The translations under genes and the position numbers were made by a program. Source: CAYNST01 sp964434105 (lineage in GTDB: Bacteria > Pseudomonadota > Gammaproteobacteria > Pseudomonadales > Cellvibrionaceae). From it: DNA of 64,000 nucleotides. How positions within the stretch are numbered: position 1 is the stretch's first letter; every line of letters begins with the position of its first letter. Below are positions 1 through 8,846 of this stretch, in pieces. The stretch covers positions 22,973-86,972 of the forward strand of contig CAYSTJ010000014.1 in NCBI GenBank assembly GCA_964434105.1. The letters run 5' to 3'. Under the pieces are notes generated by a model. The model made no database searches, had not been told where the DNA came from, and saw only the letters and a list, made by a program, of their open reading frames with translations.

Positions 1-57
1 AAGTTTTTTATCACCCGCCGAACTGCTATAAATCCTATAATTGGTTATTTTGGCGTT

Positions 58-71
58 TCCGCGAAAGCGGA
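58..71 (+). other. Small GNRA-tetraloop hairpin in the GH115 leader
   Basis: A 5-bp stem (TCCGC at 58-62, GCGGA at 67-71) closes a GAAA loop. It lies about 50 bases before the start of the GH115 gene and would be in its leader if transcription starts upstream. There is no T-run, so it is not a typical terminator. The short stem could be chance. Confidence 0.3.
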
Positions 72-124
72 TGGCCCAACCCCATATCAAATCCACCCAC
101 ATTGTATGATTGAGGAGTACCCCT

Positions 125-3070
125 ATGCCTCTGGCGATGCCATGCCCCCAAACCCAGCAAGCCCCACCTGGCCGTATTCTCTGGCCAATCGCGTTATGTG
201 TGTTGATTTTACTGACACTGTTGACCACACCCGTGGCGAAAGCCGCTTTGGGCGAGCCGACCTACGTTACCGAGAAATCCCGACGTGGCGCTCTGACGCT
301 TGTGGACAAAAAACGCACAGCACAACTCTTCATTCACCCCGAGGACCACAAAGGCGCTATCCGGGCTTTCGGCGATCTGCAGAAGGATATTGAACGGGTT
401 ACCGGCAAAACCGCGGTACGCGTGGATGCCGCCGACTCCCTTGAAGGCCACGCGGTAATTGCCGGCACTATCGGGCACAATCCGCTGATTGATCGCCTGA
501 TCGCCGAGGGCAGGATCGATCCGGCGGCGATTACCGGGCGCTGGGATGCGTATCATATGGAAGTGGTGGAAAACCCGCTGGACGGCGTGGAGCGCGCACT
601 GGTCATAGCCGGTGCCGATATGCGCGGGACCATTTACGGCATCTATGACCTTTCCGAGGAAATTGGCGTGTCACCATGGTACTACTGGGCGGACGTACCC
701 GTTGAACGTAAAAATTCCCTGTACATTCTCAAGGACACCCGCATCCAGGATGCGCCGGTGGTGAAATACCGCGGCATTTTTCTGAACGATGAAGCGCCGG
801 CACTGACGGGCTGGGTGCAGGAAAACCACGGCGACTACAACCACGAGTTCTACGTCAAGGTGTTTGAATTATTGTTGCGCCTGAAAGCCAACTTTATGTG
901 GCCCGCCATGTGGAACAATGCCTTTGCCGATGATGACCCGCAGAATATGATTTTGGCGGACGAGTATGGCATTGTCATGAGCACCTCCCACCATGAACCC
1001 ATGATGCGCGCCGACAAGGAATGGAATCGGTATGGCAAGGGGGCCTGGGAATATTCCACCAACCCAAGTGAACTTTACAAGTTCTGGGAAGATGGCGCCA
1101 GACGAAACAAGAACTATGAGAGCGTCTACACGCTGGGTATGCGCGGCCAGGAAGATGCGCCCATGAGCGAAGGCGAAAACATCGAGCTGCTTGAAACAAT
1201 CGTTAAAGATCAACGTGAAATTATTGCCAGGGTTTTCGGCGAAGACAACCTCACCAGCGTGCCGCAGGTCTGGTGCCTGTATAAAGAAGTTCAGGCTTAC
1301 TATGAAAAAGGCATGCGCGTACCGGACGACGTTATCCTGCTTTGGACCGACGACAACTGGGGCAATATTCGCCGCCTGCCGACCCCTGAGGAACGCGAAC
1401 GTGAGGGCGGCGCCGGCATCTATTACCATTTCGACTATGTCGGTGGCCCGCGCTCGTACCGCTGGATCAATAACACGCCGGTGGCCAAAATCTGGGAGCA
1501 GATGAACCTCGCCTGGCACTATGAAGCCAATCAGATCTGGATCGTCAATGTCGGCGACCTCAAACCCATGGAATATCCCACTGAGTTTTTCCTGCGCATG
1601 GCATGGAACCCCGAACGCTGGGGTCGCGAAAGCATCTCCGAGTTTGGCGTACTGTGGGCAACACGCGAATTCGGCGCCCGGTACGCGGAGGAAATTGAAG
1701 CCTTGATGACCGGCTATACCCGTCACAATGGACGGCGCAAGCCGGAACTGATGGAACCGGACACCTATAGCCTGTTGCATTATGATGAGGCCAACCGTAT
1801 CAGCGCCGAGCTGGACGACCTGGTGACCCGGGCCGAAGCGCTGTATGAAAAAATGCCGGCCGAGAAAAAAGATGCTTTTTTTCAGCTGGTACTGCACCCG
1901 GTCAAGGCTACCGCTGTGCTGACCCAAATGAATATCGCCATTGGCAAAAACCGTCTGCACGCCAGTCAGGGCCGGGCAAATGCCAATGAACATGCCCAAC
2001 GGGCCAAGGCGCTGTTTGCGGCCGACGCCGAACTCACCACCCGCTACCATACCTTCAACGGCGGCAAGTGGAATCACTTTATGAGTCAGCCGCACATCGG
2101 TTACACCAACTGGAATAATCCGGAAGGTAACCAGCTGCCCTGGCTGGCAAGTTATGAACCCGGGAAATATGCCGAGATGGGCATCGCCATTGAAGGCATC
2201 GCTGCCGGATGGCCTGCCGCCGTTCCCGGCACCTGGCCACACAAGGGCGCCTTCGAGCTGAATTTCGATCGCAATGGCAAGTCCGAACGCTGGATGGAGA
2301 TCTACAACCGGGGAACAGAACCGTTTGACTTTACCGTCACCCCCAAAGCCGACTGGATCAAGGTGAGCCGCAAGAAAGGCAGCGTACAGGTCAGCGAAGA
2401 AATCACCGTGTCCATTAACTGGCGCAAAGCGCCTGCGGGGATAAGCAAAGGCGTCATTGAGGTGCGCGGTACGGGCTGGCAGGGCGCGCACATTGCCGTC
2501 AACATTAACAACCCCGAGCCCGCGCTGCTGCGTGCTGCCAAAGGCTTTCTCGAAGCTGACGGTTACATCGCCATGGAAGCGGCCAGTTTCAGTAGAAATC
2601 AGCCGGTTGATGAATTTCAATGGCTGGAAATACCGCAGCACGGTCGTACACAAAGTTCCATGTCGGTGTTCCCTGTTACTGATCGGAGCTTTGAAGCGCC
2701 GTCCGAGGCACCTTACCTGGAATATGACGTGACCTTTTTCAGCACGGGCGAGTTTGAAGTGCAACTGCTGCTGGCGCCGAGCTGGCCTGTCGTCCCCGGC
2801 CGCGGCCTGCGCTACGGCATAGCCATCGGCGACGAAACGCCGCAGGTCATCGACTTTCTGGAAGGCATGGACGACACCGATGCCGGCTGGGAGGAGTCTG
2901 TGAAAGATGGTGTACGGGTGGGCCGCAGCACCCACAACATTGAGCAGCCCGGTCCCACCAGGCTACGCATTTACGGTATCGATCCGGCCGTCACTGTGCA
3001 GAAAATTCTGGTAGACACCGGCGGACTGCTGCCCAGCTACCTGGGGCCACCGCAAAGTCCCAAAAAGTAA
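125..3070 (+). CDS. GH115 family xylan alpha-1,2-glucuronidase, exported
   Basis: This 981-residue protein resembles glycoside hydrolase family 115, enzymes that remove (4-O-methyl)glucuronic acid side chains from xylan. Family-like stretches include the run around WYYWADVPVERK (about residue 188) and the Trp-rich segment near FMWPAMWNNAF; the length is usual for the family. The N-terminus has a hydrophobic segment (about residues 17-41) ending in VAKA, so it is probably exported to the periplasm or outside. The reading frame can begin at a TTG at 110, but the GAGGAG at 112-117 sits seven bases before ATG 125, which I take as the start. The TRAP permease genes downstream fit uptake of the released uronic acid. 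Family assignment is confident; the exact substrate is inferred. Confidence 0.85.
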   Translation: MPLAMPCPQTQQAPPGRILWPIALCVLILLTLLTTPVAKAALGEPTYVTEKSRRGALTLVDKKRTAQLFIHPEDHKGAIRAFGDLQKDIERVTGKTAVRVDAADSLEGHAVIAGTIGHNPLIDRLIAEGRIDPAAITGRWDAYHMEVVENPLDGVERALVIAGADMRGTIYGIYDLSEEIGVSPWYYWADVPVERKNSLYILKDTRIQDAPVVKYRGIFLNDEAPALTGWVQENHGDYNHEFYVKVFELLLRLKANFMWPAMWNNAFADDDPQNMILADEYGIVMSTSHHEPMMRADKEWNRYGKGAWEYSTNPSELYKFWEDGARRNKNYESVYTLGMRGQEDAPMSEGENIELLETIVKDQREIIARVFGEDNLTSVPQVWCLYKEVQAYYEKGMRVPDDVILLWTDDNWGNIRRLPTPEEREREGGAGIYYHFDYVGGPRSYRWINNTPVAKIWEQMNLAWHYEANQIWIVNVGDLKPMEYPTEFFLRMAWNPERWGRESISEFGVLWATREFGARYAEEIEALMTGYTRHNGRRKPELMEPDTYSLLHYDEANRISAELDDLVTRAEALYEKMPAEKKDAFFQLVLHPVKATAVLTQMNIAIGKNRLHASQGRANANEHAQRAKALFAADAELTTRYHTFNGGKWNHFMSQPHIGYTNWNNPEGNQLPWLASYEPGKYAEMGIAIEGIAAGWPAAVPGTWPHKGAFELNFDRNGKSERWMEIYNRGTEPFDFTVTPKADWIKVSRKKGSVQVSEEITVSINWRKAPAGISKGVIEVRGTGWQGAHIAVNINNPEPALLRAAKGFLEADGYIAMEAASFSRNQPVDEFQWLEIPQHGRTQSSMSVFPVTDRSFEAPSEAPYLEYDVTFFSTGEFEVQLLLAPSWPVVPGRGLRYGIAIGDETPQVIDFLEGMDDTDAGWEESVKDGVRVGRSTHNIEQPGPTRLRIYGIDPAVTVQKILVDTGGLLPSYLGPPQSPKK

Positions 3071-3077
3071 ACACCCA

Positions 3078-3109
3078 CCGCACCACGGCGCAGGCAGCGC
3101 GTGGTGCGG
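3078..3109 (+). terminator. Hairpin after the GH115 gene, possible weak terminator
   Basis: Perfect 10-bp inverted repeat, arms 3078-3087 and 3100-3109 with a 12-base loop, beginning eight bases after the GH115 stop. No T-run follows, so termination, if any, would be inefficient or factor-dependent. It could also protect the mRNA 3' end. Confidence 0.4.
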
Positions 3110-3156
3110 CATTAATCACCGTTTCCATCCCCGTCCGCTTTTCTTTACAATGCCCG

Positions 3157-3228
3157 GGGTCTGCTGACGTTCCATCATCGCCGCTGTTTTGCCTGAAGGG
3201 CTGGGGATGATGGAACGTCAGCAGACCC
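3157..3228. repeat. Perfect 23-bp inverted repeat with 26-base spacer
   Basis: Arm 3157-3179 is the exact reverse complement of arm 3206-3228; the spacer is 3180-3205. It lies between the GH115 gene and the TRAP small permease, ending 29 bases before the likely permease start at 3258. A stem this long and perfect is not explained by coding sequence. It could be an RNA hairpin controlling the TRAP genes, a strong processing site or terminator lacking a U-run, or a small palindromic mobile element. Confidence 0.8.
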
Positions 3229-3257
3229 TCACATCTCGTCGAATAAAAATTATAACC

Positions 3258-3782
3258 ATGTCGCTCTTTTTTCGTTATTGCAGTACGCTCGCTGCCTGCC
3301 TGAGTGGTGTCATCCGCTTATCCGGCCGCTGCGTCGCCTGGCTGTTGCCGGTCATGGTCCTGGTGACCAGCGCGGTCGTGCTGCAGCGCCTGGTTTTCAG
3401 CGGCGGATCCATCGCCGCACAGGAGACGGTAACCTACCTCCATGCCACCATCATTATGGTCGCCAGCGCCTATACCCTGGCCGCCAACGGCCATGTCCGG
3501 GTGGATATTTTCTATCGGCATTACAGCCCGTTACAGAAGGCCTGGGTAGACGTACTGGGGACGATATTTTTTCTGCTGCCGCTGGCACTGTTCAGTTTTC
3601 TGTTGAGTTACGATTACGTCATGGCGGCCTGGCAGATCCGTGAAGGGTCGGCTGACGCAGGTGGCATCGGCGCGGTATTTCTGCTGAAAACACTGATTCT
3701 CGTCAACGCGGGACTGCTGGCCGTGCAGGCGGTGGCCGATCTGCTGAACAACGTGCTTACAATCACCTACCGCGACCCCTGA
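3258..3782 (+). CDS. TRAP transporter small permease (DctQ family)
   Basis: A 174-residue membrane protein with four hydrophobic segments, the arrangement of the small permease of tripartite ATP-independent periplasmic (TRAP) transporters. It pairs with the large permease encoded two bases downstream. The frame stays open back to 3189, but that part runs through an arm of the 23-bp inverted repeat and reads as a hydrophilic, non-family N-terminus; ATG 3258 gives the usual length. With the GH115 gene upstream, uptake of a uronic acid is the likely job, since several characterised TRAP systems carry uronates. No solute-binding (DctP) gene is next to it. Confidence 0.85.
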   Translation: MSLFFRYCSTLAACLSGVIRLSGRCVAWLLPVMVLVTSAVVLQRLVFSGGSIAAQETVTYLHATIIMVASAYTLAANGHVRVDIFYRHYSPLQKAWVDVLGTIFFLLPLALFSFLLSYDYVMAAWQIREGSADAGGIGAVFLLKTLILVNAGLLAVQAVADLLNNVLTITYRDP

Positions 3783-3784
3783 CT

Positions 3785-5152
3785 ATGGCTGAATGGCTTC
3801 CCCTGCTGATGTTTGCTGCAGTGTGTATCGTATTGCTGCTGGGTTATCCGGTAGCCTTTACCCTGGCAGGCGTCGCTTTGTGGTTCGCGGGCGCCGGGAT
3901 ACTGGCGGGGCATTTCGACGCGCATATCCTGTTGGCGTTTCCGGACCGAATGTTCGGCATTATCACCAACGCTACACTCATTGCCGTACCCCTGTTTGTG
4001 TTTATGGGGGTGATGCTGGAACGTTCGCGCCTGGCAGAGGAGCTGCTGGAGAACATGGCGATCGCCTGCGGACGCCTACCGGCCGGGCTGGGCATCTCGG
4101 TGGTTCTGGTGGGCGCACTGATGGCGGCCAGCACCGGCATCGTCGGCGCCACCGTTGTCACCATGGGCCTGATCTCGCTGCCCACCATGTTGAACCGACA
4201 TTATTCGCCCTCGCTGGCCTGTGGCGTTATCTGTGCCACGGGCACGCTCGGGCAAATTATCCCCCCCTCCATTGCGCTGGTACTGCTCGGTGACACACTC
4301 TCCAGCGCCTATCAACAATCCCAATTGAAACAGGGAATATTCAATGCGGCACCCGTGTCCGTGGGTGACCTGTTTCTTGGCGCGATTGTCCCCGGACTGA
4401 TTCTGGTCGGCATGTATCTGATCTGGTTACTGTATCAGGGGCTGCGCCACCCCGCGAACGCGCCTGTCAGCCCCGATAATCAGGGCATTGCCATGAGCCG
4501 CCTGCTTGCCAGCATATTTCCGCCGGTGCTACTGATTTTTCTCGTGCTCGGGTCCATTATGGCGGGGGCCGCCACCCCGACCGAAGCCGCCGGGGTTGGT
4601 GCGCTGGCCGCAACCCTGCTCGCCCTGTCCAAACGGCAACTGTCTTTTGACAAATTCAAAAAGGTGGCGATTGATACGACCCGTATTACGGCTATGGTCT
4701 TTGCCATTCTGGTGGGGGCTTCTGTATTTTCGCTGGTGTTTCGCGGTCTGGGCGGCGAACACATGATTGAAACCTTTTTTCAGCATCTGCCGGGAGGCGT
4801 GTTCGCCGCGATGTGTGTAGTGATGCTGATCATCTTCCTGTTGGGCTTTATACTCGATTTCATCGAGATCACCTTCGTGGTAGTCCCCCTGGTCGCGCCG
4901 GTTCTCTTTGCCATGGGTGTCGACCCCGTGTGGCTGGGCATAATGATTGCCATTAATCTGCAGACGTCTTTTCTAACGCCGCCCTTCGGTTTCGCGTTGT
5001 TTTATTTGCGTGGGGTTGCGCCGGATTCGATTCCCACCAAAGCAATCTATCGTGGAGTAATTCCGTTTATTGTGATCCAATTGGCGTTACTGGCAGTGCT
5101 GGCTCTGTGGCCGTCACTGGCCACATGGTTACCCGCCACGATCAATCGATAG
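3785..5152 (+). CDS. TRAP transporter large permease (DctM family)
   Basis: A 455-residue protein with about twelve hydrophobic segments and family-typical stretches such as GYPVAFTLAGVAL near the N-terminus, the Gly/Ala/Thr-rich core around ASTGIVGATVVTMG and the C-terminal NLQTSFLTPPFGFALF. It is the ion-coupled transport subunit that works with the small permease and a periplasmic binding protein. The start ATG lies two bases after the stop of the small permease, so the two are co-transcribed and probably translationally coupled. The substrate cannot be read from the sequence; uronate is inferred from the adjacent glucuronidase. Confidence 0.92.
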   Translation: MAEWLPLLMFAAVCIVLLLGYPVAFTLAGVALWFAGAGILAGHFDAHILLAFPDRMFGIITNATLIAVPLFVFMGVMLERSRLAEELLENMAIACGRLPAGLGISVVLVGALMAASTGIVGATVVTMGLISLPTMLNRHYSPSLACGVICATGTLGQIIPPSIALVLLGDTLSSAYQQSQLKQGIFNAAPVSVGDLFLGAIVPGLILVGMYLIWLLYQGLRHPANAPVSPDNQGIAMSRLLASIFPPVLLIFLVLGSIMAGAATPTEAAGVGALAATLLALSKRQLSFDKFKKVAIDTTRITAMVFAILVGASVFSLVFRGLGGEHMIETFFQHLPGGVFAAMCVVMLIIFLLGFILDFIEITFVVVPLVAPVLFAMGVDPVWLGIMIAINLQTSFLTPPFGFALFYLRGVAPDSIPTKAIYRGVIPFIVIQLALLAVLALWPSLATWLPATINR

Positions 5153-5161
5153 GACAGTGTT

Positions 5162-5554
5162 ATGGCTAAAATCGACGAAGACCCCCGGCCCTCGGGAGAA
5201 CTCGCCCTGCAAACGCTGGCATTGCCACGGGACACCAACTCGAATGGCGACATTTTTGGCGGCTGGCTAATGTCGCAGATGGATCTCGCGGGCGCCATCA
5301 CCGCGCGCGAAGTGGCCAAAGGACGGGTAACGACGGTGGCCGTGGGCAGCATGTCATTTTTACGGCCGGTTCCGGTCGGGGCCATCGTGAGTTGCTACTG
5401 CGACATTCTGGATGTGGGGCGTTCTTCGATCAGGACGCGGGTGGAGGTCTGGGTCAAACACTACACGGATGAATCGCAGCAAAAAGTCACCGACGGCGAA
5501 TTCATTTACGTCGCTATTGATGACCGCGGTCGCACCCGCTGCGTCAACCCCTGA
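5162..5554 (+). CDS. yciA: Acyl-CoA thioesterase YciA (hotdog fold)
   Basis: This 130-residue protein matches the YciA family of cytoplasmic acyl-CoA thioesterases, which hydrolyse a broad range of acyl-CoAs. The diagnostic N-terminal block (DTNSNGDIFGGWLMSQMD, about residues 25-42) carries the Asn, Gly and Asp residues of the hotdog active site. Length is normal. AGGA at 5151-5154 precedes ATG 5162 at a suitable distance, and the gene begins nine bases after the TRAP permease stop, so it is probably read from the same transcript. The link with uronate uptake is not obvious and may only be positional. Confidence 0.92.
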   Translation: MAKIDEDPRPSGELALQTLALPRDTNSNGDIFGGWLMSQMDLAGAITAREVAKGRVTTVAVGSMSFLRPVPVGAIVSCYCDILDVGRSSIRTRVEVWVKHYTDESQQKVTDGEFIYVAIDDRGRTRCVNP

Positions 5555-5581
5555 AACGGGGCCGGCGGTACCCGCCCTGAC

Positions 5582-6424
5582 TCACGGGGAATGCGGCGTC
5601 GGCATGATTCGGGCGCTTGCCAGAGCCATATTCCTGACGCCCATCAGCATGACGTGGCGCAAACTGCCCATGGCGAGGTCATTGAAACGTGTGCTGCTTG
5701 GCTGCTCCAGAAATTCCGCATAACGCTGCAGGGTCTGCAGATCAAGGTCGCGATAGGCGTACAGAAAGGACAGCCACACAATCATCTGCAGGTTTTCTTC
5801 CGTCGCTGACACCTGCGCCGCCATCTGGCTGGACAGCTGCTCAATATCCAGCACCTGCCCCGAATTCTCCATAAAAGCCAGCACCGAATAGCCTGCCACT
5901 GTTAAATGGCTGGCGAATTCAACGGCGTTCACTGCCCGACTGATCCGCTGCACGGCATGCAGGCGATCGCTATCCTGCAACAACCGGGCTGTCATCGCCT
6001 GCATAGCCACCCATGCGCCGGGCGCAGAACCCGCGATTTCCGCGTCGGTTATACGCTGCCCCGGTTCGGAGCGATACCACGCCAATAACGTCTGTACATC
6101 GTGGTTCGAAAGCGAGTGACGCAGCGTTGTACCCACCTGATAGTTGAGTTTTTCCACGGCGAAGGATTCAACCAGCGCACGTTGCAGCGCGTCGCGTTTG
6201 TTGACCGGCACGTCCAGACTGTTGAGGCCCGCCTGACCCAGGGTATCCTGAATGGCATCGGGGATCATCGCGACCTGCGCACTGAAGCCGGAGGCCCGCA
6301 ACAGCCGGCCGACATCCTGGGTATGGCTGGCACTGACGGGCGCAGCCGCCGCCAGTAATAAGACTGAAACAGAAAACCACGGGGGTGCACCCGGCATTGC
6401 GAAACGGAGCCATGGTCGCTTCAA
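5582..6424 (-). CDS. Secreted protein of unknown function, weakly DUF2059-like
   Basis: A 280-residue protein with a hydrophobic N-terminal segment ending in PVSASH, consistent with export to the periplasm. The rest is helical by composition. The segment LLAWYRSEPGQRIT (about residues 110-123) recalls the DUF2059 motif in which an aromatic residue precedes a short x-P-x-G stretch, but I would not assign the family firmly. The frame opens with TTG at 6424 after a GGGGGTG run; ATG at 6397 is the alternative and gives a more compact signal peptide. It starts 15 bases after the crc stop, so it is probably the second gene of that transcript. It is convergent with yciA. Confidence 0.7.
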   Translation of the reverse strand: MKRPWLRFAMPGAPPWFSVSVLLLAAAAPVSASHTQDVGRLLRASGFSAQVAMIPDAIQDTLGQAGLNSLDVPVNKRDALQRALVESFAVEKLNYQVGTTLRHSLSNHDVQTLLAWYRSEPGQRITDAEIAGSAPGAWVAMQAMTARLLQDSDRLHAVQRISRAVNAVEFASHLTVAGYSVLAFMENSGQVLDIEQLSSQMAAQVSATEENLQMIVWLSFLYAYRDLDLQTLQRYAEFLEQPSSTRFNDLAMGSLRHVMLMGVRNMALASARIMPTPHSP

Positions 6425-6439
6425 GATGCACCCCCGTTT

Positions 6440-7213
6440 TTAGAATTCCTCAATATCGTAGTCGATAATGATGGGCAAGTGGCTGGAGAACGCCTGGGTT
6501 TTGTAAATAGTCGCGTATTCGACCTTGCGACGCAAGGCCTCTGACACAATTTGGTGGTCAACCCGCCAGCCGTCGCCTGTCCCCACCTCACCCGACGGCC
6601 ACCAGGAGAACTCGTCGGCATCGTTGTTAGCCTGACGGAAGGCGTCGACATAGCCGATCTGGTTGACCAGTTGCTGCATCCATTGCTGCTCGTGGGGCAG
6701 AAACCCCGGCGTATCGACATTATTCTGCCAGTTCTGCACATCCTTGCGGGTGTGGGCCATGCCCCAGTTGCCACAGAAGATAAAGTGTCGGCGCTTGCGC
6801 GTAATCTTGTGCAGAAGCGCCTGAAAGTCCTCAAAGAACTTTATTTTTACTTCCAGCGATTCCGCTTCCGATAGCGCCATGGGAGCCAGCAGCGAGCCAA
6901 TGCTGTACTGGTCATAGTCAATCTGCAGATATCGGCCTTCCATATCCACGCCGCTGGCGAAACCGAGACCGTAAATCAATGCCTTGGGCTGATACCGGGT
7001 GTAAATGGCAACACCGTTATAATGCTTGATCCCCGAGTCAAAAAAATACGCGAAATAGCCGTCCGGATGGAAGATATCCTGATCCAGCTCGTATTCCAGT
7101 GCCCGCAGGTCCTGCAGACAGATGACGTCGGCATCCTGACCGGCAATCCAGTCATACAGCCCACGTTGTGCAGCCTGGTGAATACCGTCGACACTGAGTG
7201 TTATGATTCGCAT
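6440..7213 (-). CDS. crc: Catabolite repression control protein Crc (exonuclease III fold, catalytic residues changed)
   Basis: This 257-residue protein has the exonuclease III / AP endonuclease fold but fits Crc, the Pseudomonas co-repressor that acts with Hfq on mRNAs in carbon catabolite control. Crc-like features are ADVICLQD (Asp replacing the catalytic Glu of ExoIII's LQE), GNWGMAH where active nucleases have GDxN, FSWWP, and FSSHLPI where nucleases have SDH. It lies divergently beside pyrE, the same neighbour as in Pseudomonas, which strengthens the call. AAGGGG before ATG 7213 is a fair ribosome binding site. An active nuclease is unlikely given the changed residues. Confidence 0.88.
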   Translation of the reverse strand: MRIITLSVDGIHQAAQRGLYDWIAGQDADVICLQDLRALEYELDQDIFHPDGYFAYFFDSGIKHYNGVAIYTRYQPKALIYGLGFASGVDMEGRYLQIDYDQYSIGSLLAPMALSEAESLEVKIKFFEDFQALLHKITRKRRHFIFCGNWGMAHTRKDVQNWQNNVDTPGFLPHEQQWMQQLVNQIGYVDAFRQANNDADEFSWWPSGEVGTGDGWRVDHQIVSEALRRKVEYATIYKTQAFSSHLPIIIDYDIEEF

Positions 7214-7459
7214 GTTGGCCCCTTAAAAACGGACTGTGTATGATACCGGGGATTGCAGTTTATTGTTAACAAGCCTTTCGTTCCTGCTGGTATGATCCGG
7301 CCTGCCCAACTCCACTCTTTGCAAAAATGAGAAGTAGTTGCAATAACCAGACACAGTAGCATCATTGGGGCGCAGTCACACAGGCACTTGGAACCAGGTC
7401 TATAAATCATAGCCTGAACCGCTCATTGTGCTCCCAGTTAATATGGACACTTCGCGTTA

Positions 7460-8101
7460 ATGAAACCCTATCAGCAACAATTTATTCAGCTCGCATTAAA
7501 GTGCGAGGCACTAAAGTTTGGTCAGTTTTTACTCAAATCCGGCCGAAACAGCCCGTATTTCTTCAATGCCGGGCAGTTTCAGACCGGCGCCGCGCTGGCA
7601 CAGCTCGGCCGCTGTTATGCCGCCGCAGCCATGGATGCCGGCCTGCAGTTTGATGTGGTATTCGGACCGGCCTATAAAGGTATCCCGCTGGCGACTGCCA
7701 CGGCCATTGCGCTGGCCAGTGATCATCAGCGTGATGTGCCATACTGTTTCAATCGCAAGGAGGCCAAGGATCACGGCGAGGGCGGAAGCCTGGTCGGTGC
7801 GCCATTAGCGGGCAACGTGCTGGTCGTCGATGATGTCATTACCGCCGGAACGGCAATGCGGGAAGTATTGTCTATTATTAAGGATGCGCAAGCCAAACCG
7901 GCCGCGATACTGATCGGCCTGAACCGGCAGGAGCGCGGGTTGGGGCAGGAGTCGGCGCTGACCGAACTGGAACACCGGACCGGTGTGCCGGTTTTGAGTA
8001 TAGTCACGCTGGAAGATATTCTGACTTTTCTGGCGCAGGACGATCGCTGGCAGTCTACGGTTTCCGCGATCGATGCGTATCGCCAGCAGTACGGTGTGTG
8101 A
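7460..8101 (+). CDS. pyrE: Orotate phosphoribosyltransferase
   Basis: A 213-residue cytoplasmic enzyme converting orotate and PRPP to orotidine 5'-phosphate in pyrimidine synthesis. The PRPP-binding motif VLVVDDVITAGTA (about residues 120-132) is intact, as is the N-terminal block KFGQFLLKSGRNSPYFFN that contacts orotate. Length is that of the family. It is divergent from crc, with a 246-base intergenic region holding both promoters. The next gene overlaps its stop by four bases. Confidence 0.97.
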   Translation: MKPYQQQFIQLALKCEALKFGQFLLKSGRNSPYFFNAGQFQTGAALAQLGRCYAAAAMDAGLQFDVVFGPAYKGIPLATATAIALASDHQRDVPYCFNRKEAKDHGEGGSLVGAPLAGNVLVVDDVITAGTAMREVLSIIKDAQAKPAAILIGLNRQERGLGQESALTELEHRTGVPVLSIVTLEDILTFLAQDDRWQSTVSAIDAYRQQYGV

Positions 8102-8727
8102 GGTGCAAGATTAAGACGTTGAATCGGATATTTCTGAGTCTGGCGTGTTTGCTGACAGCAGGCAATGCTGTGGCGCAGGGCCAGTTTTATCGCTACATCA
8201 ACGATGACGGCGTCAAGGTCATTGCCAGCGCGATTCCGCCTCGCTTTGTATCGCGCGGTTATGAAATCCTGAGCCCCAATGGGCAGGTGCTAAAAGTCGT
8301 TAAGCCGGCACCGGCACCGGAGGATCTGGCACGGGTGGAACAGGAGCGCGCGCTGCTGGAGACCTATGAGATTCTGGCCCGTCGATACAGCTCGGCCGAT
8401 GACATTATTGCCGCGCGCGATCGCCGCCTTGCCCATCTGGACGCAAACATCGCAATTCTGAGAGCGAATATCGGTAATCTCAACCACCAGATCGAGGATT
8501 TGATGAGTCGTGCTGCCAGCTCGGAGCGCAGCGGCCGCGCCGTGCCCGAACACCTGTTGAACAGTTTGACGGAAATCCGCGCGGAACTCAGCACGACCGA
8601 AAATATGCTGCGGATGCGTCTGGATGAGCATCAGGAAATTTTCGACAAATTTGCTGCCGATATCGCCCTGTTCGAGCAGGGCCGTTCCCTGTCAAAAAGT
8701 GAATCACGCCCTGCAACCGCCCGTTAG
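8098..8727 (+). CDS. Exported DUF4124-type protein with coiled coil
   Basis: A 209-residue protein with a signal peptide ending near AVAQGQ (residues 24-29). The next segment, QFYRYINDDGVKVIASAIPP, resembles the DUF4124 domain, a short beta-rich module of periplasmic proteins. Residues about 75-195 are charged and heptad-rich, suggesting a long coiled coil. GTG 8098 overlaps the pyrE stop in a GTGTGA arrangement, which supports translational coupling; TTG 8119 is an alternative start. The function is unknown; an envelope role is likely from location alone. Confidence 0.75.
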   Translation: MRCKIKTLNRIFLSLACLLTAGNAVAQGQFYRYINDDGVKVIASAIPPRFVSRGYEILSPNGQVLKVVKPAPAPEDLARVEQERALLETYEILARRYSSADDIIAARDRRLAHLDANIAILRANIGNLNHQIEDLMSRAASSERSGRAVPEHLLNSLTEIRAELSTTENMLRMRLDEHQEIFDKFAADIALFEQGRSLSKSESRPATAR

Positions 8728-8846
8728 CGGGAATAATGCCTGGGAATATCCGTACTACCGGGCGCAGGGCGCAGGGTCCAGGCTGCCGGGTGTGTATCCG
8801 CTGAGCGTTGTGACCCGGCCTCCAGAAAGACACGGCGCTGCGCCGC

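Noticed and set aside
36..41. TATAAT upstream of the GH115 gene
   Set aside because: No -35-like sequence at 16-18 bases upstream; in an AT-rich stretch it may be chance.
869..2935. A 688-codon open frame on the minus strand, opposite GH115
   Set aside because: It mirrors the GH115 gene, whose codon bias keeps the antisense frame open; it has no start signal or recognisable family.
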